Shown here one piece after another: positions 1-5,456 of a stretch of 5,795 nt of DNA (positions within the stretch are counted from its first letter, which is position 1; the number at the start of each line of letters is the position of its first letter). The position numbers were made by a program, and so were the translations under genes. Below the pieces are notes generated by a model. It worked only from the letters and a program-made list of their open reading frames with translations. It did not search any database and had not been told where the DNA came from. Origin of the DNA: an uncultured Collinsella sp. (GTDB taxonomy: Bacteria; Actinomycetota; Coriobacteriia; Coriobacteriales; Coriobacteriaceae); contig USPT01000064.1 of assembly GCA_900556705.1 (NCBI GenBank), forward strand, positions 1 to 5,795, in the 5' to 3' direction.

Positions 1-2109
1 CTGTGGCACCTGCGCTACCCGCTGACCGAGCCGGTCAACGGCCAGGATTACATCGTCGTTGCCACCACGCGCCCCGAGACCATGCTCGGCGACACGGGCG
101 TCGCCGTCTCCCCGAAGGACCCCGAGAAGGCCGCTTTTGTGGGTAAGACCGTCAAGCTCCCCATCGTGGACCGCGAGATCCCCATCTTTGAGGATTGGCA
201 TGTCGACGCCAATTTCGGCTCTGGCTTCGTCAAGGTAACGCCTGCTCACGACCCCAACGACTATGCCATGGGTCAGGCCCACGACCTGCCGCAGATCAAC
301 ATCTTCGACGAGCACGCGGTGGTCGTCGAGGGCTACGGCGAGTTCACCGGCATGAACCGCGACGAGTGCCGCGAGGCCGTCATCAAGTGGTTCGAGGAGC
401 ACGACCTGCTCGATCACGTCGAGGACCTCGATCACTCCGTCATGCACTGCTACCGCTGCGACGCCGCGCTTGAGCCGTGGCTGTCCGAGCAGTGGTTTGT
501 GGCCGTTGACAAGCTCAAGGGGCCGGCGCTTGACGCCGTTAACTCCGGCAAGGTCACCTTCCACCCCTCGCGCTGGACGCAGACCTACACCACCTGGATG
601 GAGAACCTTAAGGACTGGTGCATTAGCCGCCAGCTGTGGTGGGGCCACCGTATCCCCGTGTTCTACTGCGAGGACTGCGGCTGGGAGGACGCTCTTACCG
701 AGGACACCGATGTGTGCCCCAAGTGCGGCGGCCATCATGTGCATCAGGACGAGAACGTGCTGGACACCTGGTTCAGCTCGCAGCTGTGGACCTTCGCCAC
801 GCAGGGCTGGCCGCAAAAGCCTGAGCTGCTCGAGGGCCATCACCCCACGACGGCGCTGGTCACCGCGCGCGACATCATCGCGCTGTGGGTCGCCCGCATG
901 GTCATGAGTTCGCTGTACTTCCTGGACGAGGTGCCGTTTAAGGACGTCGTCATCTACCCGACGATTCTTGCCAAGGACGGCAGCCGCATGTCCAAGTCCA
1001 AGGGCAACGGTGTTGACCCCATGGACCTCATTGGCATGTACGGCGCCGACGCCATGCGCTTCAACCTGCTCACGCTGTGCACCAACAACCAGGATGTTAA
1101 GTTCGACGCGAACATCGATAAGAAGACCAAGAAGCTTATCGACAGCCCGCGTACCGACCAGGCTAAGTCGTTTGTGACCAAGATCTGGAACGCAAGTCGC
1201 TTCCTGCTTATGAACATGGAGGGCTACACGCCCGGCGAGCCCGTCGTGGAGACGCCGGCCGACGCCTGGATGTTCAGCCGCCTGGCCAAGGCCGTGAAGA
1301 TGGTCACCGAGGGTATTGAGAACTACACCTTTGGCGACATGGCCCGCGGCGTGCAGCAGTTCTTCTGGAACGAGGTCTGCGACTGGTACGTCGAGGTCAC
1401 CAAGGCCCGCCTGAAGGGCGAGGGTCGTCTGCAGGCGCAGCGCAACCTGATCTTTGTGCTCGATACTTCCATTCGCCTGATGCACCCGCTTATGCCGTTT
1501 GTTACCGAGGAGATTTGGGACAACATGCCGGCGAGCGTGCTCGATCTGGACGCCGAGGGCAACGTGAACCGCGCCGAGGCGCTCATGATCGCCAAGTGGC
1601 CCGAGCCCGCCGACTACGCCAAGTATGTTGACGAGGACGCCGAGCGCGCGTTTGAGCTGTGTCGCGCCGTCGTGTCTGCCGCCCGCGCCACGCGTTCGCG
1701 TTATCGCTTGAGCCCCAAGGCCGAGCTCGACGTGGTCGTGCGCGCCGGTGCCGAGGACATCGAGAAGCTCGAGAGCCTGCGCTCGACCATCGAGCCGCTG
1801 GCCAACACCGCCTCGCTGGTCATGGGTACCGACGTTGAGAAGCCGGCCGCGAGCATCGCCGTGGTCGACAGCGGCGTCGAGGTCTTTGTGGTGCTCGAGG
1901 GCAAGGTTGACCTTTCGGCCGAGAAGGCGCGTCTTGAGAAGGAGATCGCCGCGGCTCAGAAGGAGCTCGCCGGTTGCGAGAAGACGCTCGCCAACGAGGG
2001 CTTTGTGGCCAAGGCCGCGCCCGCGGTGGTCCAGAAGAAGAGGGACCGTGCAGCTGAGCTCAAGGAGATCCTGGCGGCGCTGACTGCTCAGGTTGCTGAC
2101 TTCTCGTAG
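1..2109 (+). CDS. valS: Valyl-tRNA synthetase, 5'-truncated by the window edge
   Basis: This cytoplasmic class I synthetase charges tRNA-Val with valine and hydrolyses mischarged Thr-tRNA. The frame is open from base 1, giving 702 visible residues. The family is about 850-950 residues, so roughly 190 N-terminal residues, including the HIGH signature, lie outside the window. Visible in order (numbered from base 1): CP1 editing domain with TTRPETMLGD (22-31) and HDPNDY (83-88); CxxC at 150/153; a zinc-ribbon-like CEDC (223-226) and CPKC (239-242); NVLDTWFSS (about 252-260); the catalytic loop as RMSKS (329-333), with Arg where KMSKS is usual; the anticodon-binding helical domain (about 415-560), including FFWNEVCDWYVEV; and a charged C-terminal coiled coil (about 635-702) typical of ValS. 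The reading frame is intact to TAG. It precedes folC on the same strand, 279 bp away. Identification is very secure. Confidence 0.97.
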   Translation: MWHLRYPLTEPVNGQDYIVVATTRPETMLGDTGVAVSPKDPEKAAFVGKTVKLPIVDREIPIFEDWHVDANFGSGFVKVTPAHDPNDYAMGQAHDLPQINIFDEHAVVVEGYGEFTGMNRDECREAVIKWFEEHDLLDHVEDLDHSVMHCYRCDAALEPWLSEQWFVAVDKLKGPALDAVNSGKVTFHPSRWTQTYTTWMENLKDWCISRQLWWGHRIPVFYCEDCGWEDALTEDTDVCPKCGGHHVHQDENVLDTWFSSQLWTFATQGWPQKPELLEGHHPTTALVTARDIIALWVARMVMSSLYFLDEVPFKDVVIYPTILAKDGSRMSKSKGNGVDPMDLIGMYGADAMRFNLLTLCTNNQDVKFDANIDKKTKKLIDSPRTDQAKSFVTKIWNASRFLLMNMEGYTPGEPVVETPADAWMFSRLAKAVKMVTEGIENYTFGDMARGVQQFFWNEVCDWYVEVTKARLKGEGRLQAQRNLIFVLDTSIRLMHPLMPFVTEEIWDNMPASVLDLDAEGNVNRAEALMIAKWPEPADYAKYVDEDAERAFELCRAVVSAARATRSRYRLSPKAELDVVVRAGAEDIEKLESLRSTIEPLANTASLVMGTDVEKPAASIAVVDSGVEVFVVLEGKVDLSAEKARLEKEIAAAQKELAGCEKTLANEGFVAKAAPAVVQKKRDRAAELKEILAALTAQVADFS

Positions 2110-2127
2110 ATCTTACTGGGGGCGCGT

Positions 2128-2228
2128 CCCGACGCTTTGCTCGCTACTGCGAACAGTCCTGCGCAAGACGGACAGCACATTTAGTGCTGTCCTTTGCGTG
2201 CGGAACTTGTATCGAGCAAAGCGTCGGG
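2128..2228. repeat. Nested inverted repeat between valS and folC
   Basis: The outer arms CCCGACGCTTTGCTCG (2128-2143) and its exact reverse complement (2213-2228) make a perfect 16-bp stem 69 bases apart. Nested inside is a second hairpin: GGACAGCAC (2170-2178) pairs with GTGCTGTCC (2184-2192) around loop ATTTA, and is extended by CGCAA (2162-2166) with TTGCG (2194-2198). It begins 18 bases after the valS stop. There is no T-run directly after either stem, so it is not a standard intrinsic terminator. It could be a dispersed intergenic repeat, a cruciform-forming site, or a structured valS 3' UTR. The symmetry is seen directly; the role is unknown. Confidence 0.8.
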
Positions 2229-2333
2229 CCGCTCCTAGTTCGTTTACGTGGTTGTTTGCATCTGGTAGGTTAGGTCCACTTGTTCGTGGCCTTGATCTTG
2301 CTGCAGGCGGATAAAGGCTGAAATTGTCAACGC
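2229..2333. other. Unassigned spacer before folC
   Basis: This stretch is richer in A/T than the flanking genes and would be a natural place for a folC promoter. I compared possible -35/-10 pairs (for example TTTACG 2243-2248 with TAGGTT 2266-2271, 17-base spacer) and none matches the consensus well. No gene or convincing RNA is visible. Confidence 0.4.
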
Positions 2334-2366
2334 GAGGGGCTCATTCTTTTTGGTGGGCCTCTTTTT
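2334..2366 (+). terminator. Possible intrinsic terminator or attenuator just before folC
   Basis: GAGG (2334-2337) pairs with CCTC (2358-2361) and CTCA (2340-2343) with TGGG (2354-2357, one G.U), with GG bulged on the left arm. The stem is followed directly by TTTTT (2362-2366). It ends only 22 bases before the folC ATG, so it would end valS read-through or act as a leader attenuator for folC. The imperfect stem keeps confidence moderate. Confidence 0.4.
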
Positions 2367-2373
2367 CTATTAT

Positions 2374-2379
2374 GGGGGA
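2374..2379 (+). promoter_or_regulatory. Ribosome binding site fixing the folC start
   Basis: GGGGGA lies 9 bases before ATG 2389. This favours ATG 2389 over the in-frame TTG at 2350, which falls inside the terminator-like hairpin and would add 13 residues (VGLFFYYGGLWV and the initiator) unlike a FolC N-terminus. Confidence 0.55.
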
Positions 2380-2388
2380 CTTTGGGTT

Positions 2389-3732
2389 ATGGCTAAGCGT
2401 TCTGGGTCGTATGTCGTTCCTTTCTCGTTTGAGTTGCTTTCGTTTGGTGAGGCTGTTGGGCTGGCTGCTGATACGGGGCGTATTTCTGGGGATGCCGGTC
2501 CTCTGCTTGAGACGGTTGTCGATATGCTCGATGAACTGGGGCGTCCGGACGAGTATTTTGATTGCATTCAGGTCGCCGGTACCAATGGCAAGACTTCGAC
2601 CACGCGTTTTTCGGCCGCCATTCTTCGTGGCGAGGGGCTCAAAACCGCGCTGTATACGTCGCCGCAGCTGGTGCGCTATCCCGAGCGCATGGAGGTCGAT
2701 GGGTGCGTTGTGAGCGACGAGGCGTTTGCCCGTGGCGTTTCGGCAGCTGTCGAGGCGGGGCTCCGCGTGAATGCGCACCGTGTGGCGGCGGGGGAGCGCG
2801 CCTATTCCATCACGCCGTTTGACCTGCTGACGGCTGCCGCACTTGTAGTGTTTGCTGAGGCCGCGGTGGATGTTGCCGTGCTCGAGGTCGGCATGGGCGG
2901 ACGTTGGGACGCCACGAGTGCGACCGATCCCGTCGCCGTTGCCATTACGGGCATTGGGCTCGATCACACACGTATTTTGGGCGATACGCTCGAGGCCATT
3001 GCGGGGGAGAAGGCCGCGGTCATCAAGCCCGGACGCTTGGTTGTGCTGGGCGAGGGCACGCATGAGGCGAGTGTTCAGCGCGTGATGGATGCCCGTTGTC
3101 GCGAGTGCGGCATAGTGCCGCTGGCGGTGAACCATGCCACGACCAAGGTGCCGGAGCACGTGGGCGACACGGTTGAGTTTAGCTGCACCACGCCGCGTGC
3201 AATCTATACGTCGAGCATGGTCAAGCCGGCCTATCAGCCGCAGAATGCCGCGTGCGCGATTATGCTTTGCGAGGGGTATCTGGGTCGCGAGCTCGACCAC
3301 GATGCGCTGGATGCGTCGCTTATGGGCTGCCCCACGCCGGGCCGATTTGATGTACTGGGAACTGAACCGCTCAAGCTGATCGACGCCTGCCATAACCCCC
3401 AGAGCTGCGAGAACTTTGTGAGCGCGCTGGACGAGATCGATCCGTGCGTGAAGAACCGCCCCACGCTGCTGTGTGCCGCGCTGGCCGACAAGGACGTGGC
3501 AGGCATCGTCGACGTGTTGATCCCGGCTTTCCCGCGCGTGGTTGTGACCCAGACCGATTCCGATCGCGCCCTGCCGGCGGAGGAACTTGCCGCCCTTGTG
3601 GACGCCGATAAGCTCGCGGGCGTATACCCGAGCGTGTCCGAGGCTCTCGCTGCCTTCGATGCCGCGGGCGAGTCCTTCGTAGCAGCCGGCACCATCACCC
3701 TAGCCGGCGAAGTAGCCGGCCTGCTGCGTTAA
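2389..3732 (+). CDS. folC: Folylpolyglutamate synthase / dihydrofolate synthase (Mur ligase family)
   Basis: The predicted product is a 447-residue cytoplasmic ATP-dependent ligase that adds glutamate to folates, and in bifunctional members to dihydropteroate. Length fits the family (about 420-450). Motifs: P-loop GTNGKT (64-69, Lys68); TSPQLVRYPERM (90-101), the folate-binding loop; TPFD; VGMGGRWDATS (167-177); LDHTRILG with His193; EKAAVIKPG; PGRFDVL before the C-terminal glutamate-ligase domain; and DACHNP (332-337). All are recognisable FolC landmarks, but several deviate from the E. coli forms: GTNGKTS for GTNGKGT, Gln93 for the His of SSPHL, and WDATS for LDATN. The start at ATG 2389 is supported by GGGGGA upstream. 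The first 60 or so codons prefer T-ending codons, whereas the rest is strongly G/C-ending. It follows valS, a common gene order. Whether it does one or both reactions cannot be read from the sequence. Confidence 0.9.
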   Translation: MAKRSGSYVVPFSFELLSFGEAVGLAADTGRISGDAGPLLETVVDMLDELGRPDEYFDCIQVAGTNGKTSTTRFSAAILRGEGLKTALYTSPQLVRYPERMEVDGCVVSDEAFARGVSAAVEAGLRVNAHRVAAGERAYSITPFDLLTAAALVVFAEAAVDVAVLEVGMGGRWDATSATDPVAVAITGIGLDHTRILGDTLEAIAGEKAAVIKPGRLVVLGEGTHEASVQRVMDARCRECGIVPLAVNHATTKVPEHVGDTVEFSCTTPRAIYTSSMVKPAYQPQNAACAIMLCEGYLGRELDHDALDASLMGCPTPGRFDVLGTEPLKLIDACHNPQSCENFVSALDEIDPCVKNRPTLLCAALADKDVAGIVDVLIPAFPRVVVTQTDSDRALPAEELAALVDADKLAGVYPSVSEALAAFDAAGESFVAAGTITLAGEVAGLLR

Positions 3733-3746
3733 CCCATCCCCTCATC

Positions 3747-3813
3747 AGTTGCGGTGAAATACGGACTGTTTTACAAGCCAGAAGCCTCAAACAATCCGTA
3801 TATCACCGCAACT
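3747..3813. repeat. Hairpin element copy 1 (AGTTGCGGTGAAAT family)
   Basis: The left arm 3747-3771 and right arm 3789-3813 are 25-base inverted repeats with two mismatches (A3758 opposite A, C3766 opposite A), around a 17-base loop (3772-3788). The left arm is identical over all 25 bases to that of copy 3 at 5369-5393. The element starts 14 bases after the folC stop and is preceded by CCCCTCAT, a flank shared with the other copies. It has no T-run of its own, so if it acts as RNA it is more likely a 3'-end-protecting or processing hairpin than a terminator. A small non-autonomous mobile repeat is the alternative. Confidence 0.88.
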
Positions 3814-3814
3814 C

Positions 3815-3845
3815 AAAAGCAGTCAATTTGGGACGGGGCTTTTTT
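3815..3845 (+). terminator. Possible intrinsic terminator for folC
   Basis: AAAAGC (3815-3820) is complementary to GCTTTT (3838-3843), with an inner GTC/GAC pair (3822-3824 with 3832-3834), and the run TTTTTT (3840-3845) follows GGGGC. The A-tract, stem, T-tract layout suits an intrinsic terminator 80-110 bases after folC, though the G+C core is short and interrupted. It overlaps the motif shared with 5457-5493. Confidence 0.4.
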
Positions 3846-3862
3846 AGCTGCCCTGTGCCCCG
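3819..3862 (+). repeat. Shared 3'-end motif, copy A (GCAG..AATTT..GGACGGGG)
   Basis: Reading the plus strand, GCAGTCAATTTGGGACGGGG and a following TTTAGCT-CCC closely match the minus strand at 5493-5457. Two sets of complementary arms interleave: GCAG (3819-3822) with CTGC (3848-3851), and CGGGGC (3834-3839) with GCCCCG (3857-3862). They would form alternative hairpins or a small pseudoknot. It lies after a gene in both cases, suggesting a 3'-end or terminator-related repeat; this role is inferred. Confidence 0.5.
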
Positions 3863-3875
3863 AGTTGACTCGCTT

Positions 3876-4035
3876 GCCACGAAATGGGCCTATCTACTAC
3901 GTTTGACCGGTTACCCCCGACCATACGGAACATCGCGAAATTAAAACCGCAGGTAGACGACTTACTGGTTTTCAAAAAAGACCCGCATGGTCGACCCATG
4001 CGGGTTAAACGTAGTAGATAGCCCGTTTTTGTGGC
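3876..4035. repeat. 160-bp element with long inverted arms
   Basis: Arms 3876-3908 and 4003-4035 pair over 32 bp with only two single-base bulges (C3889, T4030); the core CTATCTACTACGTTT (3890-3904) and its complement (4007-4021) is perfect. Weaker similarity between the arms runs further inward: CGACCATACGG (3918-3928) against the complement of 3983-3993, one mismatch. Inside are a hairpin AAAACC/GGTTTT (3943-3948 with 3967-3972) and the minus-strand terminator at 3974-4005. All three non-Watson-Crick pairs in the long stem (3881/4029, 3885/4025, 3905/4006) are G.T on the plus strand and would be A.C on the minus. No ORF of note lies inside. It could be a structured RNA or a non-autonomous mobile element; no target duplication is obvious. 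Confidence 0.8.
3974..4005 (-). terminator. Intrinsic terminator, minus strand (downstream of the M24 peptidase)
   Basis: On the minus strand ACCCGCATGG, loop GTCGA, CCATGCGGGT forms a perfect 10-bp GC-rich stem (4005-3981), followed by C and TTTTTT (3979-3974). This is the clearest terminator in the window. It would end transcription of the peptidase gene about 160 bases after its stop, beyond hairpin element copy 2, and would also guard folC from antisense reading. It sits inside the 160-bp inverted-arm element, sharing bases 4003-4005 with the long stem. Confidence 0.8.
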
Positions 4036-4076
4036 GCATCTCTAGACTGTCAAATTGGTCGACTTGGCCCCATGGC

Positions 4077-4143
4077 AGTTGCGGTGAAATAGTTCCTGGA
4101 TTATGCCTCTGTGAGCCAATCTGGGAACTATTCCACCGCAACT
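4077..4143. repeat. Hairpin element copy 2, with a divergent inner stem
   Basis: The left arm starts AGTTGCGGTGAAATAGTTCC (4077-4096) and pairs with 4124-4143 with a single mismatch. Six further pairs (4097-4102 with 4118-4123, two of them G.T) leave a 15-base loop. The outer 15 bases match copies 1 and 3, but the inner stem AGTTCC replaces ACGGACTGTTT, and its partner arm changed to match. It lies 24 bases after the peptidase stop codon. In peptidase orientation it is preceded by CCCCTCA, as copy 1 is after folC. Confidence 0.88.
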
Positions 4144-4167
4144 TATTGAGGGGCTATTGGGAAGGGG

Positions 4168-5256
4168 TTAGTCCAGGCGGACCGGATCGTGGGGGTAGGC
4201 GTTGAGAATCTCGACGCCGGACTCGGTAACTAGGGCCAGGTCTTCGATACGGACACCGGTACGGCCGGGGAGGTAGATGCCCGGTTCGATGGAGAACGTC
4301 ATGCCCGGCTCCACGACCTGCTCGTTGACGAGCGAGACGTCGCCCGGCTCGTGGTCCTGCAGGCCGATCGAGTGCCCCAGGCGGTGCGTAAAGTACTGCC
4401 CATAGCCCGCATCCTCAATCACGTCGCGTGCGGCGCGGTCCAGGTCACACATGCGCACGCCCGGTGCGATGAGCGCCTCGGCGGCCTCGTTGGCACGGCG
4501 CACGATGCCGTAGATGCGCGCCGTCTCCTCGTCCGGCTCGCCCCAAAAGAACGTGCGCGTCATGTCCGAGCAGTAGTTGCGATGGCGTCCGCCAATGTCG
4601 AACAGCACCACGTCGCCGCGCTTGAGTACCGTATCGTCGGGCTCGTGGTGTGGGTCGCCGGCGTTGGCGCCAAAGCTCACGATGGGCGGAAAGCTAAAGC
4701 CCTCGCAGCCGTGCTTGCGATACAGACCGAGCATCTGGTCGGCAATTTCGCGCTCCGTCACGCCCTCGTGAACGAGCTTGATGGCGTCGGCCATCACGGC
4801 GTCGTTGGCGGCCGAGGACGCGCGCATCAGCTCCTGCTCGGCGGCATCCTTGTGGGTGCGTGCGGCGGCGACGGCAAAGTCGCCCAGGAAAAACTCGCTG
4901 GCGGCATGGCGCTCCATGAGCGGCATCAAAAAGCCGGAGCGCATAACGGTATCGATGCCGAGCGGCTTGGTCGGATCTACCTCGCGAGCGATGGCGTCGG
5001 CCACGACGTCGGTATCGGCGTGATAGGCGACGCGGGCATTGTCGTACTCGGGCAGCTGATGTAGCGCGTTGACCAAGATCACAGGCTCGCAATCGCGTGC
5101 GAGCAGCACGCCACAAAAACGCTCGAACATATCGGCATAAAAACCGGTCAGATAGTAAATCGACCACGGGTCGTTTACGAGCAGCTGTGCGCCGGGGTGT
5201 TGAGCCTCGAGCGCATCGAGCACGCGCGCCACACGCTGGTCATCGACATGTGCCAT
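4168..5256 (-). CDS. M24 family metallopeptidase (Xaa-Pro dipeptidase/aminopeptidase-like)
   Basis: This 362-residue, probably cytoplasmic, dinuclear-metal peptidase should cleave X-Pro bonds in dipeptides or peptide N-termini. An N-terminal creatinase/prolidase-like domain (about 1-130) is followed by the pita-bread catalytic domain (about 135-362). All five metal ligands are visible: Asp220 (VLFDIGG), Asp231 (CSDMTR), His295 (HRLGHSIGLQDHE), Glu324 (SIEPGIY) and Glu338 (VRIEDLALV). The expected substrate-site histidines His203/204 (GDPHHEP) and His302 are also present. The length fits bacterial PepQ/PepP-like proteins; which of the two it is cannot be told. I chose ATG 5256 (MAHVDDQRV) because AAAGGA lies 6 bases upstream; the open frame runs to 5367, but that extension is repeat-rich spacer. 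It has no signal peptide. It is convergent with folC and 237 bp downstream of the DUF1667 gene, so co-transcription is uncertain. Confidence 0.92.
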   Translation of the reverse strand: MAHVDDQRVARVLDALEAQHPGAQLLVNDPWSIYYLTGFYADMFERFCGVLLARDCEPVILVNALHQLPEYDNARVAYHADTDVVADAIAREVDPTKPLGIDTVMRSGFLMPLMERHAASEFFLGDFAVAAARTHKDAAEQELMRASSAANDAVMADAIKLVHEGVTEREIADQMLGLYRKHGCEGFSFPPIVSFGANAGDPHHEPDDTVLKRGDVVLFDIGGRHRNYCSDMTRTFFWGEPDEETARIYGIVRRANEAAEALIAPGVRMCDLDRAARDVIEDAGYGQYFTHRLGHSIGLQDHEPGDVSLVNEQVVEPGMTFSIEPGIYLPGRTGVRIEDLALVTESGVEILNAYPHDPVRLD

Positions 5257-5262
5257 GAAACA

Positions 5263-5268
5263 TCCTTT
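5263..5268 (-). promoter_or_regulatory. Ribosome binding site of the M24 peptidase gene
   Basis: AAAGGA on the minus strand lies 6 bases before ATG 5256. It decides this start over ATG candidates further upstream in the same frame, which would translate the direct-repeat region. Confidence 0.7.
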
Positions 5269-5288
5269 CGCTAGGCCGCCACCATGGT

Positions 5289-5358
5289 ATCCCATGCCCG
5301 GCAGATAGGGACGCTCCTTTTGTGCCGGCACCTTGGGACACTCCTTTGCATCCCATGC
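5289..5358. repeat. Direct repeat and palindrome in the peptidase leader
   Basis: Two imperfect direct repeats, CCGGCAGATAGGGACGCTCC.. (5298-5322) and CCGGCACCTTGGGACACTCC.. (5325-5348), agree at about 20 of 24 bases with a 27-base period. They are bracketed by identical ATCCCATGC copies (5289-5297 and 5350-5358). The junction holds a perfect 10-bp palindrome GTGCCGGCAC (5322-5331). It lies 33-102 bases upstream of the peptidase ATG, so it could be a pair of operator sites or a fragment of a dispersed intergenic repeat. I find no consensus promoter here. Confidence 0.6.
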
Positions 5359-5368
5359 GGCCCTCATA

Positions 5369-5435
5369 AGTTGCGGTGAAATACGGACTGTTTAGCGACC
5401 TGAAGCCATAAAACAGTCCGTATTTCACCGCAATT
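5369..5435. repeat. Hairpin element copy 3
   Basis: The left arm 5369-5393 pairs with 5411-5435 over 25 bp; the only imperfection is G5370 opposite T5434, a wobble. The 17-base loop (5394-5410) contains GAAGCC, as does the loop of copy 1. Copy 1 and copy 3 left arms are identical, and the right arms differ at three positions. It lies between two minus-strand genes, about 60 bases beyond the DUF1667 stop and 113 bases before the peptidase start. Both flanks carry CCTCA-like sequence (CCCTCAT before it, TTGAGGAGGGG after it). Confidence 0.9.
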
Positions 5436-5456
5436 GAGGAGGGGCGGGGTGGATGG

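Noticed and set aside
2093..2314. 73-residue open frame starting inside the valS end
   Set aside because: It translates the inverted repeat, overlaps valS out of frame and has no ribosome binding site.
2110..2388. T-box or other riboswitch near valS
   Set aside because: T-box leaders lie upstream of synthetase genes; this spacer is downstream of valS and shows no T-box sequence or specifier-loop layout.
2341..3393. 350-residue open frame antisense to folC
   Set aside because: It is rich in Arg, His and Asn in a pattern typical of the reverse of a GC-ending coding frame, has no recognisable domain, and lies over the well-supported folC.
3751..3760. GCGGTGAAAT in the hairpin elements resembles a conserved 16S rRNA segment
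   Set aside because: Only ten bases match and none of the surrounding rRNA sequence is present; the motif is explained by the inverted repeat.
3987..4205. Small open frame across the 160-bp element and hairpin copy 2
   Set aside because: It begins in the terminator hairpin, runs through repeat arms and overlaps the peptidase 3' end; no ribosome binding site or plausible protein features.
4351..5064. 237-residue plus-strand open frame antisense to the M24 peptidase gene
   Set aside because: It is Ala/Val/His-rich shadow sequence with no domain or binding site, while the opposite strand has all five metal ligands of an M24 peptidase.
5257..5367. N-terminal extension of the M24 peptidase to an ATG at 5367
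   Set aside because: The extra 37 residues encode the direct-repeat leader; AAAGGA is placed correctly for ATG 5256, and the product from 5256 starts where the family's N-domain does.
3747..5435. CRISPR array suggested by repeated hairpin units
   Set aside because: Copies are hundreds of bases to more than 1 kb apart with genes between them, and each copy is itself a large hairpin; no regular spacers or cas genes.
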